The notes under the pieces were generated by a model. It was not told the origin of the DNA. It saw only the letters and a program-made list of their open reading frames with translations, and did not search any database. A DNA stretch of 64,000 nt from Paguma larvata (lineage: Eukaryota; Chordata; Mammalia; Carnivora; Viverridae), in assembly GCA_030068075.1 (NCBI GenBank), contig CM057830.1, forward strand, positions 25,886,247-25,950,246. The letters run 5' to 3'. Made by a program: the position numbers and the translations under genes. How positions within the stretch are numbered: position 1 is the first letter of the stretch; every line of letters starts with the position of its first letter. Shown piece by piece: positions 11,316-24,528 of this stretch.

Positions 11316-14152
11316 AAGTATGATTTTAACATAATATCATCTTAGACTGCAAATGAACATGCTGATCTTGCTTTCTGAAGATCTCAATTTCAATTAGTAA
11401 ATTTGGTCTCGGTGTTTAATATCCACTCTGTACTGTGCCATTCGCTGCCAGCGATTAGAAAGGAGGTAGTATTTTCATACCTTGCTTTAATTTTACCTAC
11501 AGCATAGCTGCAGGGAATAGCTAAAATGCAATACAAGAATTTGATATTGTACTGGAAAGAACATAATTTGTTGACAAATAGTAGTCATGGCTGAGATGAG
11601 CTTCAATGGCTTTAAGGGAGAGGTGATACTTGAAAGTGAGGTTCACCACAAAGGACTGGATGGTTTGGACGAACTACATAGTGCAACATAACAACAACAA
11701 CAAAAAAATACAAAGGTCAGAATCAAAAGCCACCAAAAGGAAAATATGGGGTACTTGCAAGAAACTAAAAACATACATTTTATGATGTTAAGGAACCAAC
11801 CATTCTCCCATATCTAAGAGTTTCCCATACCACAAGAATGTCTACACTTGCTGTCTTATTAAGAAGTGAACTACTAAGACTGAACTCCAGCTACTGTTTG
11901 GCCATTCTCTCTATACCCTTACTCACGCCTCTCTAAAGGATGCAGTTATTTATGGGGTAGGTGGGTTGAAGAGAAAAGAGGTGAACAAACACAATAGTTT
12001 TTTCTCTTAAAAAAAACATCCAATCCTCAGCACGCATGCCTTCTTTGGCTGCCTTGTTGGGTGAGATGTGGAGAGGGTTGAAGGGTATACCCTTTAGAAT
12101 AAACAAGTTCAAATTCAGTGACTAAACTAAGTTGTAACTCGACTTTTAGATTTTTTTTTCAATCATAACAGCTTTTAACACTGATTTTAAGGCTGAGTAC
12201 AAAGAAGAAGTATGCATGTTCAGTTGTTTTGTTTTGTTGTGTTTTTTGACCTATGACACGGCCATAAGTCCATTTCAGGAGTTTCAATAGCAGCTTAATG
12301 TGAACATACACTGGGCACTTGGGGTTTTTAGTGACACAGGAAAAATATCAGCTAAGAATAGAACTTGGTTTAAATACAAACTACCAGAAAATGTAACATA
12401 TTTTTATGGTCCATATGTTTAATTTGTAACATTTAATAGCCCCGGAATAGTCAAAATATTAAACACTAACTTCCATGATTTCAAAGAAACAAATCTGTTG
12501 TCTACTTCTTCCTAGCTATAGCAATTTTCAAATGCTACTCCAATTTCTGTATAATAAAAAAGGGGTGGCATACGATAATTTCCCCTAAGGAAGACACCCA
12601 TGTGTTCATGTGAAGGATGAGAAATGCATGCATTCTGATTCATTCTTCCTACCTCGAAGTTAGAGTCTAATCTGAAATGGCGTGAGGTTCAGCTTTCAGC
12701 CCTCAACTTATCAACTCACTTCACTGATAGGTTAAGCAGGATAGGAAAACTTGTCTCCTTGGTCTCTGACGATCACACCATCACGTGAAGGAAACATTTC
12801 TGTTCATTTTATTTAAAGTTAAAATGGTAACAAGGATACAATTAATTATCTGGCCCCAAAGAAACACATCCACACCTATTTTCTGACTGAGGCTGAGAAA
12901 CATAGCTCACTTGGGCTTGATCTTACATGGCCCAATGGCTTCCACAAGTTTTCCTGGAATTGCCCATTGATTTACATTCTTTGGCTAAGTTCTCTGATTT
13001 TTTATCATTCCCACTCACCAGGCCTCGCCTTTTTCATCTCTAAGGGTCTCCTGTCCCATAGAGTCTATCTTCATTCAGCCCCACATTTAGTAAAAAAGGT
13101 GTCATAATGCCATTTCCCTAAATCTTTCTCCTTTTACTAAGATGGTACTAGATTCTTGTTTATTTTAGCTCTTAATCCCTTATGCAAGTTCCCTCTGCTA
13201 TGGATGAAGGGTTAACTAAAACTTTTAAAAGTTTCCCCTCCCCAAGTGTGTTCTGCATTTAGTCAGCCTACATAAGTATTATACCATTTCTGGTCATCAG
13301 GAATGGGAGAGAGTTCTTTGACCTTTAGGTACAAAATATATTTATGGCAAGAAAATTTAAACATTATATTACTACAATTCTAAAATGCATTTTGTCACAT
13401 ATTAAGGTTCTAAAATGGACATGACGCTTAGAATTTGTATTTATGTTTAAGGCGGTGGTGTTTCTTCTGAGCCATAATCGCTTTAATCAAATCAACGGTG
13501 CGTCATACAATCTAATATCTTCAATGTGATAAAATACGGTATTAATTGTCTTCTCAGGTCCCTACATCACTCTTCCATGGCTAGAGTTTTAGGACATATT
13601 TTATTATTAGGCTAATGTGACGGAATAATATAATGATAAATTCAAAAAGAACATAAAACATTAAATAGTGGATTTTATGGCAATGTGTATTGACTTTTTA
13701 TTAATAATGTATTGTCTATTAAAGAAGAATTTCATGAAAGCAAAATGTGCAGAACAGAAATTATAGCTATAACTATAATGACAGTGAATAGTGACTCCAA
13801 TGGCATTTAACAGATGTTCTATTTTCTAAGTAACAGCTGCTTGATGCATTCATTGTACCAAGTTAATGGTCTGCTAGTGTTATTTCACTTCACAGATAAA
13901 TTACTAGGCTCGCTTTAAAAAAAGATATGTAATTTTTCATGGGAATGATAGTGTAACAGACTTTAGAAATAAGTAATAGTTCTCATGCTTTTATAGCTAA
14001 GAGGAGTGATGAGTTGAGGCAATTATCCAGATAATCTAGGACCAGGGGCCAGATCTTTTTAAACTATGAAAGGTGATCATTTAAAAAAAGCACAGGGGAT
14101 GGTTAACTGAACTGAATGCAGATGTCGTTAAGACTACTTATACTGCATTATC

Positions 14153-14306
14153 TACTGGTTCTCAAATTCGGCTCAATTATGAGAGACAGTAGCCACATTC
14201 ACATCAATTAAAACACAATCTCTGGGAGTGGGCTCCAGGTACCGACACTCTTAAATTTTCCCAGGTGATTTCAGGGTGTAGCCAATTCTGAGAAGCAACT
14301 GGAAAA
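14153..14306. mobile_element. MER5-like hAT transposon remnant
   Basis: It opens with CTGGTTCTCAAATTCGGC, continues with ATTAAAACACAATCTCTGGG (family: gttaaaacacagattgctgg) and TTTCCCAGGTGATTTCAGGG, and closes near GCCAATTCTGAGAAGCAACTGG. The structure and order fit MER5A/MER5B. It is old and noncoding. Confidence 0.75.
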
Positions 14307-15256
14307 CAAAATGATGCAGTTTGTCACAAGATTTTGTCGGGTGATTGTCATAAATTTTAGGATTGAAATTACAGCAGAAAGATAAGCCAGTAAATTTATC
14401 ATTGTTCTTCCTAATGTTGAATATGATAAAAATCTGTCCCTAAAGTCAACACGAAAATCACAATGATTTGCTACCTAAGTGGCTATTTTGACATCAATTA
14501 TTTTGCATTGTTTAACACCCTGAACTGAATTCAACATATGTGTGTATATGTGATTCATTTGGGCAACTCTTGGTATCCCTAACGGTCAACTGATGAAAAA
14601 TGGCAGGTATGAACTATCCAAAAAGTAGAAAGATCTAAAGTATTATAGAACCAAACTTATTTTTCCAAGGAATTATATTCGATCATTTTAATTTTTACAT
14701 AACACTGTGAATATTAAAAGGGCTCTAATGTAGCTGAATTATTTAAGTGGCTTTAAATTTTTGACTACTGAAACTAAATTAGGAATACATGAAATCTGCT
14801 AGTGGTTAAATCAGAAAATCATACAGATTAAATTTTGCTGAAGTTTATATTTTCCAAACATAATGATATCATCAGAGATATAAACTTCTATTTAATCACA
14901 AAACTATTTGCTTTCTACAGTTATATTTTTGTGCTCAATTCATATGCTAAACAATTATAGCCACATGGGATACTGAGAATTGATTTACTTCTATCTAACT
15001 AATCAAACTGATTTTAAGACATTAACAAATGATATTTCAAATCTAAAATCACATCAGTGGAAAGAGACTACAGAGTATAATGGGACACAAACGCACACAG
15101 AATTTTCACTTAGTTATTTTTATGTAGACTTGTTTAATCTGCACTTAGCCATTGTGTAGGTTATTCTTAGTGTGCATGATAAATACCTTTTTGCATCACT
15201 TTTGTTAGATCACCTGAAAATTACAACAAACTATGACTTATAACAATAATTATCGT

Positions 15257-15460
15257 GGGGGCGCCTGGGTGGTTCAGTGGTTAAGCGTCCGACTTCGGCT
15301 CAGGTCATGATCTCACCGTTTGTTGAGTTCGAGCCCCGTGTCGGGCTCTGTGCTGATGGCTCAGAGCCTGTTTCGGTTCTGTGTCTCCCTCTCTCTGCCC
15401 CTCCCCCTCTCGTGCTCTCTCTCCCTCAAAAATAAATAAATGTTAAAAATTTTTAAAAAA
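15257..15460 (+). mobile_element. CAN-SINE (felid SINEC type)
   Basis: A full-length tRNA-derived SINE. The head is GGGGCGCCTGGGTGGTTCAG, the A box and B box (GAGTTCGAGCC) are present, followed by a CT-rich stretch and an AATAAATAAATGTTAAAAA tail. Flanking direct repeats of the form AATAATTATC(G/A)TGG (15,245-15,258 and 15,459-15,472) show target-site duplication with only one mismatch, so the copy is fairly young. It is antisense to DMD. Confidence 0.95.
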
Positions 15461-15474
15461 TAATTATCATGGAA

Positions 15475-15600
15475 AAAAGCTACTGAAATCAGAGACAATA
15501 TTGGATTTTAGCTGCAGATTTGCTATCTGCTAGTACTTCTATTTTCTCATCTATAAAATGGGAGCATTTGCTCAGATGATGTTCATGTTTCCATTTCTTC
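15475..15600 (+). mobile_element. MIR-like SINE remnant
   Basis: The text includes TTGGATTTTAGCTGCAGATT and TTTTCTCATCTATAAAATGG, which matches the 3' part of MIR (tttcctcatctgtaaaatgg). The 5' border is uncertain. Confidence 0.55.
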
Positions 15601-16029
15601 TAAAACTTATTACAATGTTAAAAGCACATAAGCATTTTTCTCTTCTCTCAAAGTGCTTTGTCATTATGTTTTAATTTCGTCTCTTAAATTGCCATTGACT
15701 TTAGTGAACATATACATACTGAGCATGCACGATGTGTCATATATTATGTTATGTGAACGGGAAACGCCAGTGAACACAACGCACATTTCCCCCTGTTCTC
15801 TTGGCAAGTGAAACTGTTAATGTCCGTGTAAGCATTTCAAGAAGGTAGAAGGTGTCATGACAGCTCAGGGATCCTGTGGAGTGCTAGTACTCAACTCCCC
15901 AGATGCTGGTAATCACTTCTAGTTTGCCTTACCATTTCCTTCCACTGTTTCTGTTTCTGTTCTATAGACATCAGTGTTTCTGATCTCAACCTGGGAAACT
16001 CTCTCAACAGACATTTCAAAGGTATAAAG

Positions 16030-16250
16030 GAGCGGGACTTCTGCATGGCTCAGTCCATTAAGCGTCCGACTTCAGCTCATGTCATGATCTCAAGGCTCCT
16101 GAGTTCCAGCCCCACGATGGGCTCTGTGCTGATAGCTCAGAGCCTGGAGCCTGCTTCAGATTCTGTCTCTCTCTCTCTGTTTTTCCCTACGTGCACCCTG
16201 TCTCTGTCTCTCTTCTTTCTCAAAAATAAACATAAAGAATTTTTTTTGCT
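16030..16250 (+). mobile_element. CAN-SINE, diverged
   Basis: GGACTTCTGCATGGCTCAG is a mutated head, followed by TTAAGCGTCCGACTTCAGCT, GAGCCTGGAGCCTGCTTCAG, a CT-rich region and CTCAAAAATAAACATAAAG. It is more mutated than the copy at 15,257. It is antisense to DMD. Confidence 0.9.
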
Positions 16251-18774
16251 CAAGGCAACTCTGCTGTCCACACCATGCAGCTGGAAATGACCAACGCTTG
16301 CAAAATCTTCATATTAATTTCTCTCTCTTTATGGAGGCAGACAGTTTGAATTTAAAAATACAGGGAAAAAGCTACCAAGCTTTATAAAGTTCAAATTAGC
16401 ATTAACAGTGTAACTTTTCAATTCCCATTACCAAACTTTTATCTCCTTTCTGTTATTATTCTAAAATGTCTGCTTCCTGTTATTTGAATTTAAAATGTTT
16501 TCTTTTACCTTTTAAAACTTCGGAGTACATTTTCAGTGTATTCATTCCCCCCCCCTGCTGCCTGCAATCTGGAAGCCTGGTCATATGGCGGGAGCTGACA
16601 GCACTGTTCTTCTTGCTTCCAGCGGTGCCCGCAGCTAATCAGCCCTGCCACCATCCTAGCCGCTTCTCGAAGTTCTCTCATTCTTTCTCTCCTTGAGACC
16701 CCTGAAAATCTGATCTGGGATACCTCAGAGATGCTCAGGTTTATAGTCTTTCCCCAAGTACGTGCTACTTTTAAAGATTTGGACACATGTCATACAACAC
16801 ACATCACCTTTTAGAAGAGCTGTGTGTTCTGACGTCTATGGCTTTGAACATGAGACGAGAGGATTGTGAGCAGGAGTTCAACCTAAATGAGACATTGTAT
16901 TTTGGAATGTTCACTTTTACAGTATCCTTGGCCTGTCAAAAGGATCCTGCAGTGCCGAACTCCTGACACTTATTCAGGAGAAGACACAGAGAGTCTGGAA
17001 TCAGGCTCAAAGCATTGTTTCTGCACTGAAGCATAACAACAGAAAAAATGGCTACAGAAACCTTATTATGTTTATTATAAAAATATTAATAAAGTTGCTA
17101 TCTCATTCATGACTGACACTAATTTTTCTGTTGTACCTAAATTTTAGAAAAAAGCTCTCATTAGTACATTGAAAATATTTTAAAGATAGTTTGAATAATT
17201 CGACACTTTTGAATCGCAAAAATGTGTGTACTTCCATTTCAGTTGTACAAGACGAATAAACAAACTCTAGAGATGTGTTGTACAACGTTTTGCCTATAGC
17301 CAACAATACAGTATCGTTCGCTTAAAAAATGTTGAGTGGCTAGATCTCACGTTAAGTGTTTTTAGCACAATAAAAAAAAAAGTATGTTTACATTTTATTT
17401 TGCCCAGTGGGAAGCTTAGTGCCAAATTTTGAGGCTTTATTCTCCTCTGCCTATTATGCTATCCATGGGATATTGTGGGCATATTTCTGTGCAAAGTTTC
17501 TACCATTTTCCTACTGTAATTTTCCCTTTCTTTAGTTTTCTAACTTGTTTGTGCTTGACCAGATGAATCATATGTATCTCTTTAAGCCATTCTAAATATG
17601 TTTTTCTAGAACTAGATTTATAATAAATAAGTATAATTAAAATAGAGTAGAAGTAACACTCAAAAGATTTAACTGGAGTCAATATATTTGAAGGTATGCT
17701 CGGTTTGAATAAACTAAAGGTCAAATAAATGCTTCATTAGTAACCGAATTTGATGTATAAGAATATTTTTATATAGGCATTCAAATATTTTTATATATAA
17801 ATAAACATAATGTCCTTGGAGCAACAGAAGTGAAAGCAATTCAGTAGAAATTAATGAAACAGATTAAAAATAAACTGACTCTACATATTCAAATTTTCTC
17901 CAAGTCAAAAATACTTGGAATGATTGGCAAATACATTCAATGTAGTGCATTCAAATGAATATCCCATTTATTTTCCAAAAAAAATCTGACATTTATTCTT
18001 TGAAACTGCAGACAAGACTAACAGTTGGAATCAAGCTCTCCATCTCCCAAGTAAGCATGGGAAATAAGAGCGTGCCAGGGAATCATGGAGTCTGGGGTAT
18101 GAGATGGCCTGTTGGCATGTTAAAAAATTCTAAGTATGATGACTTTAGATACGTAGGTCACATGCTTTTATTATATGGTTGTGATCTTTGAAAAAGTTTT
18201 AGGCACCTTCCAGATGAATTTATTCAACAAACTATGTACTTTGGATGCAAATGTATGTACCTTCACTTGACCACTAAGGGGTCTTAGAATAGATCATTAG
18301 CAGCTTAGTGTTTCAAAATATCCGGAGAGAGTGAGAAATTACTGCAAAAGAAAAGAAATGCCAGTTTTCCATACTTTTTTCCTATTGGATCTCGAATTGG
18401 TATTGCTCCTTGGTTTCATGGAAAGTAATTTCCAGATGGACTCCATAACTTGACACATCTCCAGACCACTTAAGCCTTCTAATACGACGAAGATACTCTA
18501 GAAACTTTTGCCAAGCTAATTATATAATATTACGTTTTTTTTTAATGATTTTATAGTGAAGCTAATGCAAATATCTCCTTAGGTGACTTACTCAGTGACC
18601 TTACAGGGACCGTGGCATTCATACTTCTTGGGTGGCATACGTTTATAGTTTTACCTCAGGGACTTGTAAATTGTAGTCAGAAATTTTTAAATCCCCTTCA
18701 TTTATAACTCTCTTCCTTTGTGTACCCATATAGTAGCATTCTAAATAATATTTTTGAGGCTACCCCACTCTTAG

Positions 18775-19165
18775 GAGCTGAAATGTGTCCTCTGGACATT
18801 CATACGATGAAGCCCTAACCACAGGATTTTAGCATGTGACCAAATTGGGAGACAGAAAGTTTAAAAAGGCAATTAAGTAAAATAACATAATTAGGGTGGA
18901 TCCTAATCCAATATGGCTGGTGTCCTCATAAGAAGAGAAATTGAGACCCAAGCATGTACAAAGGGAAGATCATATGAAGACGCCAGAAGACAGCTATTTA
19001 CAAGAGAAGGAGAGAGGCCTCAGAATGAAACAAAACCCCCGCTCACACCTTGACGTCAGACTTTCAGCCTCCAGAAGAGTGACAAATTTCTGCTCTTTAA
19101 GTCACCCATCTGTAGTACTTTCTTACAGGAGACTTAGTAAACTAATATACCCATTATACTGCATA
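18775..19165 (+). mobile_element. MLT1-type (ERVL-MaLR) LTR remnant
   Basis: Blocks occur in family order: TGTGACCAAATTGGGAGAC, AATTAGGGTGGATCCTAATC, CCAATATGGCTGGTGTCCTC, ATAAGAAGAGAAATTGAGAC, ACACCTTGACGTCAGACTTT, CAGCCTCCAGAAGAGTGACA and GTACTTTCTTACAGGAGACT. This is an old solitary LTR with no internal retroviral genes. The open frame at 18,941-19,168 lies inside it and is not a gene. Confidence 0.8.
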
Positions 19166-21128
19166 TGAACCCTCGAAGATACTGTCCAAAGTTTTAAAGG
19201 GAGGGTGACTGAGAACAAAGCCTGGGTTATTTTCATGAATCCTCTACATGTGCCACCACTTTCCCCTTGCACGTCTCACTGTATTTCATATTCTAATAGG
19301 TCATAAGCATTTTCTGGGCCTTTTTGTTTATGTATGAGTATTTATGGTAGAAACTGTCATCAACAGGGCATGGGTTTTTAGAAAGAAAAACAGATGCTGC
19401 AGGTCTTCCTCTGCCTTTATCTTATGATAAAAAATGCAGGAGTTATACTTCTGGGGCCAACACTGCTGTGTCCCTTAGACCGTATTCTCTCTCTCACAAA
19501 TGAAATCTACTCATCATTCCAGCAGGACACATTGGCCACCCAGTTAGAAACCATCTTTTGCCATCCTCCCTGGAAGCTAAACATGATCGGGTGAGTAACA
19601 TCTGGCAAATAAAATTATGGGCAAAACAATGCATGGAGCTTTTAGAACACAGCTTTAAGAGAGAGCTGGAGGCCCTCCGCTTCTTTTTTTGCCTTCCTTT
19701 TATGGAAGTGGGAGGGAAGTGTGGTGGTGAGCGAGTTTTACCATGAGAAGACAAACACCCAGAGGACTGCAGAACAGTGAAATGGAAGTGACCTGTGTCT
19801 TAGGAGAACTTCCTGAAAGAAAACCACTTCCCCTATCCAGAACTATCTACCTTACACGAGACAGAAATAAACGTCCATCTTCACAGAGTCATGCCACTGT
19901 TCGCTTATTTCTTAGAGCCGTCCAGCCTGCGTCTAAGTATATAATTGCCACGGGCTCAAACTAAATTACCACACAAAACTATAATACGTGTGCGAGTAAT
20001 AAGGGGAAAAAAACAAGGCCTTTGTAATTTCTAGCCTGGACCCTGTGAACCTGCTACTATCGTCATCTCACAGCATATATGATCCTGAACGAACAAATGC
20101 AATTCAATATCTCTACCAATGCCTCTATTCTGAGTGGGGAGAAAAAGAAATCATTCCCTACTCTTTACTTGAAAACTATGTATGTAACAACATTTTACAT
20201 TACTTGTCCTCTGAATTTACATAAAAGAAAATCCGTTTTCTGTTGTGGTCTTATTGTATGATTGTAAGTTTTTACTTAACACAATTAAAACTTTCCGACT
20301 TTGGATACTCTAAATAGCCTGTTGAGTTGAAAAGTAAGCACAGATTTCTTAAACATCTCACTGATACAGCAAATGTTCGTTAATTAAAAAAAAATCAAGG
20401 GGGGAGAGTGTGCTGTGATTTTTTTTTCCAAATACCTAATGGCTCAGCAAAGTTTAAGATGAACACACAGTATTACTATTGACTGCTTCCTTTCTATTAC
20501 CTTTTCAAGTAATCTAGTAACGACTCAACTGAAGAAAAATGAAGATTATGAGGGCCTTGACCTTAAATTTTAGGGAGCAATAATGTCTGACTGGCTGTCA
20601 AGAGAAACGACAAGTATGTACCAGCAGAAGATTAAAGGAAACCCTGTGCCCTCTGGTGATGGAAGTGATGGCTGCTGCACAGACCTTTCGAGACTTTGTT
20701 TTTAATTGTGACATCAGAAACCTGCTGATCTTGCAAGTCCTGCCCAGCCCCACGGTCTACGGTCTGCGCATCCTTGCTTTCATCATGCTTGTGGCGTCCC
20801 TCTGAGCAGTCTTGGGCAAGCTAGGGAACACAGAATCTCATCTTTGGATTCACTTTCTGATGAATGATGCGTGCATTTTTAAGGACTTATTCATAATCTA
20901 CCTAATTCTAAACAAGCTCTGGGGTGATTCTTGCTAAAGCTGCCCACCAGTTTTATCATGCTTCGGAAATAGAGAGTGAACCTACAGATGAAATTTCGAG
21001 GAAAGGAAAACTGAAGCAAGATAATATTTGTAATTCAACTACTGTTGCGCATTAATAGTGTCTTGCAACTTCACACTGCTGTGTGTTCCTTGTGTGTTAA
21101 AAATAACCTTCAGTGATACAGGCTTTAC

Positions 21129-21299
21129 CTTTCCCCAGGCAACTTCCGAATCCAAATTACTAGGCATTCCTTCAACTGCTGATCTCTTCGTCAGTTCCGT
21201 ATCTGTAGCTGCCAGCCATTCTGTCAGGGCGTTCATTTCCTTTCGCATCTTACGGGACAATTTCAAGCATTTTTCCAACTGTTGCTTTCTTTCTGTTAC
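21129..21299 (-). CDS. DMD: dystrophin exon 34
   Basis: 171 nt, 57 codons, phase 0, matching expected exon 34. It starts VTERKQQLEKCLKLSRKMRK and ends LDSEVAWGK, the junction of about repeats 11 and 12 (human residues about 1559-1615). The repeat tryptophan of helix A is present in ALTEWLAATD. The acceptor is TTTTCAG and the donor is AAG/GTAAAG. The frame is intact and only a few substitutions are visible (V to A, M to T). The exon is followed in the transcript by the 12.9-kb intron 34. Confidence 0.97.
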
Positions 21300-22989
21300 C
21301 TGAAAAGAATGATAATCAAAGGTAACTGGCTCTACTTTTTCAATTTAGGTTTAGTTATACTCATGTAACAGGAACTTCGATATTTTTGGCAGTTAAAAAT
21401 ATCCTTTTTCTTACTTTTTAAGAATAACATTTTAGAAAAACCAGATATTCTCGCTACTGATGGTGAATGAACAGTCTGGGGAAGATGAGATCCTTTCTCC
21501 AAAAGACTATGTTCCATATCAGGCGGGGGGAAAAATCTATAATCATTTTCTTTCATACAAATAAAAATAATATATGGTCAAATTTTTTTTAATATATTAA
21601 ATGATGTAAGTCAAACTGAAGACATAACACATTGCTTTTAGAAAACTTTCAGTCAGCTGCCAAACGGATGGGCAAAGTTTACAATCCTCACTAGACAAAT
21701 GAGGTTTGCTCTTGCTGGTAAGGAATCAAAACGGAGAAAAATAATACGGCTTCTCCCAAGCAGCAAAATTATTTCTATAATGCTTAAAATGGTCAATTTT
21801 ATTGTCACTGTATCTCTCAAGTGCCCGACTTCTGCAGAAAAACAACACAAAGAGTAAGTCACTTCCCCCTTAAACATATTCTGCCATCCGATGGGGCTAA
21901 AAAATTTAACTGCAACACAAAATTTTTTACCCTTATTCACGGAGAAAATCATGACCTTTGAGTCCCAGTTTGCAGTGTTTAGAACTAAACCCCCCAAAAT
22001 CAAGTTCTTCCACATTCTTGCATGGAGAATGAACAAATTTGTACTATTCCCCCACCTCTCCAGATGTGCCTACACTTTGTAAGTGTTTAGGGTTGGTTGG
22101 TGGAACAAAAAAGTCCAGAATCTCTTCCTGATCTCTTGACCATTCCATCTATCGATACACAAACACACATGCATATGCACATATCAACACATACGAATAT
22201 ATAACAATGCAGCCATAAGCATGAGAAACGTCAAAGTGAGGATATCTTTAAATAATTTAAAATACTACAATCAAAATAAACACACTGAAACTTTGCTATG
22301 AATTCCAAACACTCGACAAAATGTTCTAGTTTCTTTAGCAGAGGTATATGCACATTGAAAGAAAAATGTTTAGTTGCCGAGGCTGCAAATTCAATTTTTT
22401 TTTCTTTTTTTACAGATTTCCCCCTCAGGGCAGTAAAAGCATCTGCCCTTTCTCGACGGCGAGGATTTTATCTGTGTATGGAAGAAAAATTATATATACC
22501 TTACGGTGTGTTTCTGTGCATAGTTATTTTTCTCTATGCACTAGTGGTGGAAAAGGAATTCTAGATTCTATATTTCAAAGAAATTCTATCTTCCCAGAGC
22601 TAATGCATTATTGATTTTTATTTATTCTATTTTGTTTATATCCAACTAAATAGGTTTTAATAAAACAGGAGACACTGCCATCTTAAGGAAAATTGAGTTT
22701 TACACTTCTGTGCGTACGTGTGTGGAAAAGGGATACATTCAAAAGAGTGCCACCTGCAGTAGAAAGGCTTGGCAGTTGTTTCCTGGATAAACGTAAGTGA
22801 GGCTGAGAGGAACGCGGATATGTGAGCATGAGTATTTGAAGTCGATAGGACTATTGCTATTTATGTATATTTCCATAAAAAATCTAAGCACAGAGAAGTC
22901 ACACAAGAAACTCCTCAATTGTTACTCACTGAACAATGAAGCTAAGCTGATGATAAAAAAACAGATAAAAATATGTTTTGTAAGAAAAG

Positions 22990-23385
22990 TGCTGTGGACT
23001 GGATTGCACTCCCCAAATTAACACACTGAAGTCCCAAACCCCACTGTGACTGCATTAAGATATAGGATCCTTAGGAGGTAATTAGGGTTAAATGAGATCA
23101 TAATGATAAGACCCTAATCTGATATGACTGTGACCTTATGAGAAAAGGAAGAAAGAACTCTCTCTCCTCCTACTCCCTACTTTCTCCCATCCTCCTACTC
23201 CCTCTACCTTGAGAGGTCCCAATGAGGATGTGGCTTATGCAAGCCAGGAAGAGGGTCTTCCCTAGGCTGGCACCTTGATCTTGAACTCCCCAGCCTCCAC
23301 AACTCTGAGAAATAAATGTGCGCTGTCTAAGCCCCCTGATCTATTTTATTTTGTTACGGTAGCCTGAGCTGACTAACAAAATGTA
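22990..23385 (+). mobile_element. MaLR/MLT1-related LTR remnant
   Basis: Ordered blocks are AAGTCCCAAACCCCACTGTG, TTAGGAGGTAATTAGGGTTA, GACCCTAATCTGATATGACT, a CT-rich insert, AAGCCAGGAAGAGGGTCTTC, CTGGCACCTTGATCTTGAAC, CAGCCTCCACAACTCTGAGA, AATAAATGTGCGCTGTCTAA and TTGTTACGGTAGCCTGAGC. The order and wording fit MaLR-family LTRs. The exact subfamily is uncertain and no internal genes are present. Confidence 0.65.
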
Positions 23386-23960
23386 GCATACATTGAATTG
23401 AGGCAAGTACAACTATGTAAATCCTGAATATGATTAAAAGAGGTTTTTTTTTACACAAAAATAATAATCTATTAAAATAGCCTTTGTTTTATTTGATTTT
23501 ATCAAATAGACCCACTGTTGTTGAAGGTGCTTCAAAGATTGAAATGAAGACATTTTTTTCTTTGAGAAGGAATACGTGACTTACCACCATTTTGTAACAT
23601 AATATTTATATATGTTCCTTTCATTGTTAATGTTTTTACATCTTTATTTCAAAAGTAAATTTTGCCCTGCATTTTTACTGTATGCTGCCATGTTATTAAA
23701 GTACGATTTCTTAGTATTTCATTTTGCTTTAATGATATCATTAAGTGCCAAATGGCTAAAATAAACATAAACTTTCAAATATATTTTTTCAGGGTTAAAT
23801 AGGACTTTACATCTTCATGAGAGTCATTCACTTAATAATAATAAGTAACCTGGGTCACTAATAGTCTTCTAACGTCATTTTTATTGTTTTACGTTCAGGT
23901 ACTATTTTATGTAAATTTACTCTTGCAAAGGCAAAGATTCTGTGCAAATTCTTCAAGGCC

Positions 23961-23998
23961 AAAAAAAAAAAAAAAAAAAGAAAAAAAAGAAAAGAAAG
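23961..23998 (+). repeat. poly-A / A-rich AAAG tract
   Basis: Nineteen A residues are followed by interrupted A and AAAG units. It is a poly-T tract in the transcript sense. No SINE body is attached on either side. Confidence 0.9.
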
Positions 23999-24340
23999 AC
24001 ACGATGAAAAGGCCCAGACAACATTTATGTTGGAAAACACAAAGAAAGGACCTTTTCACACAAGATGTACTTTTTCTTAACAAAAAATATCTATTAACAG
24101 ATTATTTTAGTGCAAAGTCACATCGGTCAAATGAGAGACTCTTGAGTGAAGACAATAGCTTTCCAGAAATCAACAACTTGTAACCTTGTGATTAATATTA
24201 GAGATTATTCAATTGAGGCTAAATATGGAACAAATGGTATCTGTAAAAAATCCATATAAGTCCTAGATGAGATACCAACTACAGAGACTACCTTCCCCTC
24301 TGTGGTTATCTTTAACACAATGATAAACTTCTCCAGAAGG

Positions 24341-24528
24341 ATACGGGTGCCTGGGTGGCTCAGTCAGTTAAACATCTGACTTAAGCTCAGGTCATGGTCT
24401 TGTGGTTCATGGGTTCGGGCCCCGCATCAGCTCTGTGCTGACAGCTTGGAGCCTGGAGCCTGCTTGTCTCTCTCTCCCTCTCTCTCTTTCTCAGAAACAA
24501 ATAAGCATTAAGAAAGTTTTTAAAAACA
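24341..24528 (+). mobile_element. CAN-SINE
   Basis: The head GGGTGCCTGGGTGGCTCAGT is followed by GGGTTCGGGCCCCGCATC (B-box region), GGAGCCTGGAGCCTGCTTG, CT repeats and a short A-rich tail. Target-site duplication TTCTCCAGAA(A)GG flanks it (24,329-24,340 and 24,530-24,541). It is antisense to DMD. Confidence 0.93.

Larger units (their letters stand above)
8252..21128 (-). other. DMD: DMD intron 34
   Basis: 12.9-kb intron. It holds an L1 3' end (10,992-11,315), a MER5-like element (14,153-14,306), two CAN-SINEs (15,257 and 16,030), a MIR-like remnant (15,475-15,600) and an MLT1-type LTR (18,775-19,165), all listed separately. Weak L2-like text is visible near 10,090-10,160 and 15,715-15,800. 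Nothing recognisable occurs in 8,252-10,080, 11,320-14,150, 14,310-15,240, 16,250-18,770 or 19,170-21,128. Bases 16,540-16,760 and 20,580-20,830 are more GC-rich than their surroundings but match no gene I know. Open frames here are short and lack splice or family support. Confidence 0.85.

Noticed and set aside
16540..16760. GC-richer block with a 93-codon minus-strand frame in intron 34, considered as an exon or LTR
   Set aside because: No dystrophin exon is missing here, no family match was recognised, and the splice context is poor. It was left as unassigned intron.
18941..19168. 75-codon plus-strand open frame
   Set aside because: It lies wholly inside the MLT1-type LTR remnant, and its text is explained by that element.
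21653..22036. 127-codon open frame on the minus strand in intron 33
   Set aside because: It is the longest open frame in the window but has no recognisable domain or splice signals and lies in AT-rich intron. It is consistent with chance in 64 kb.
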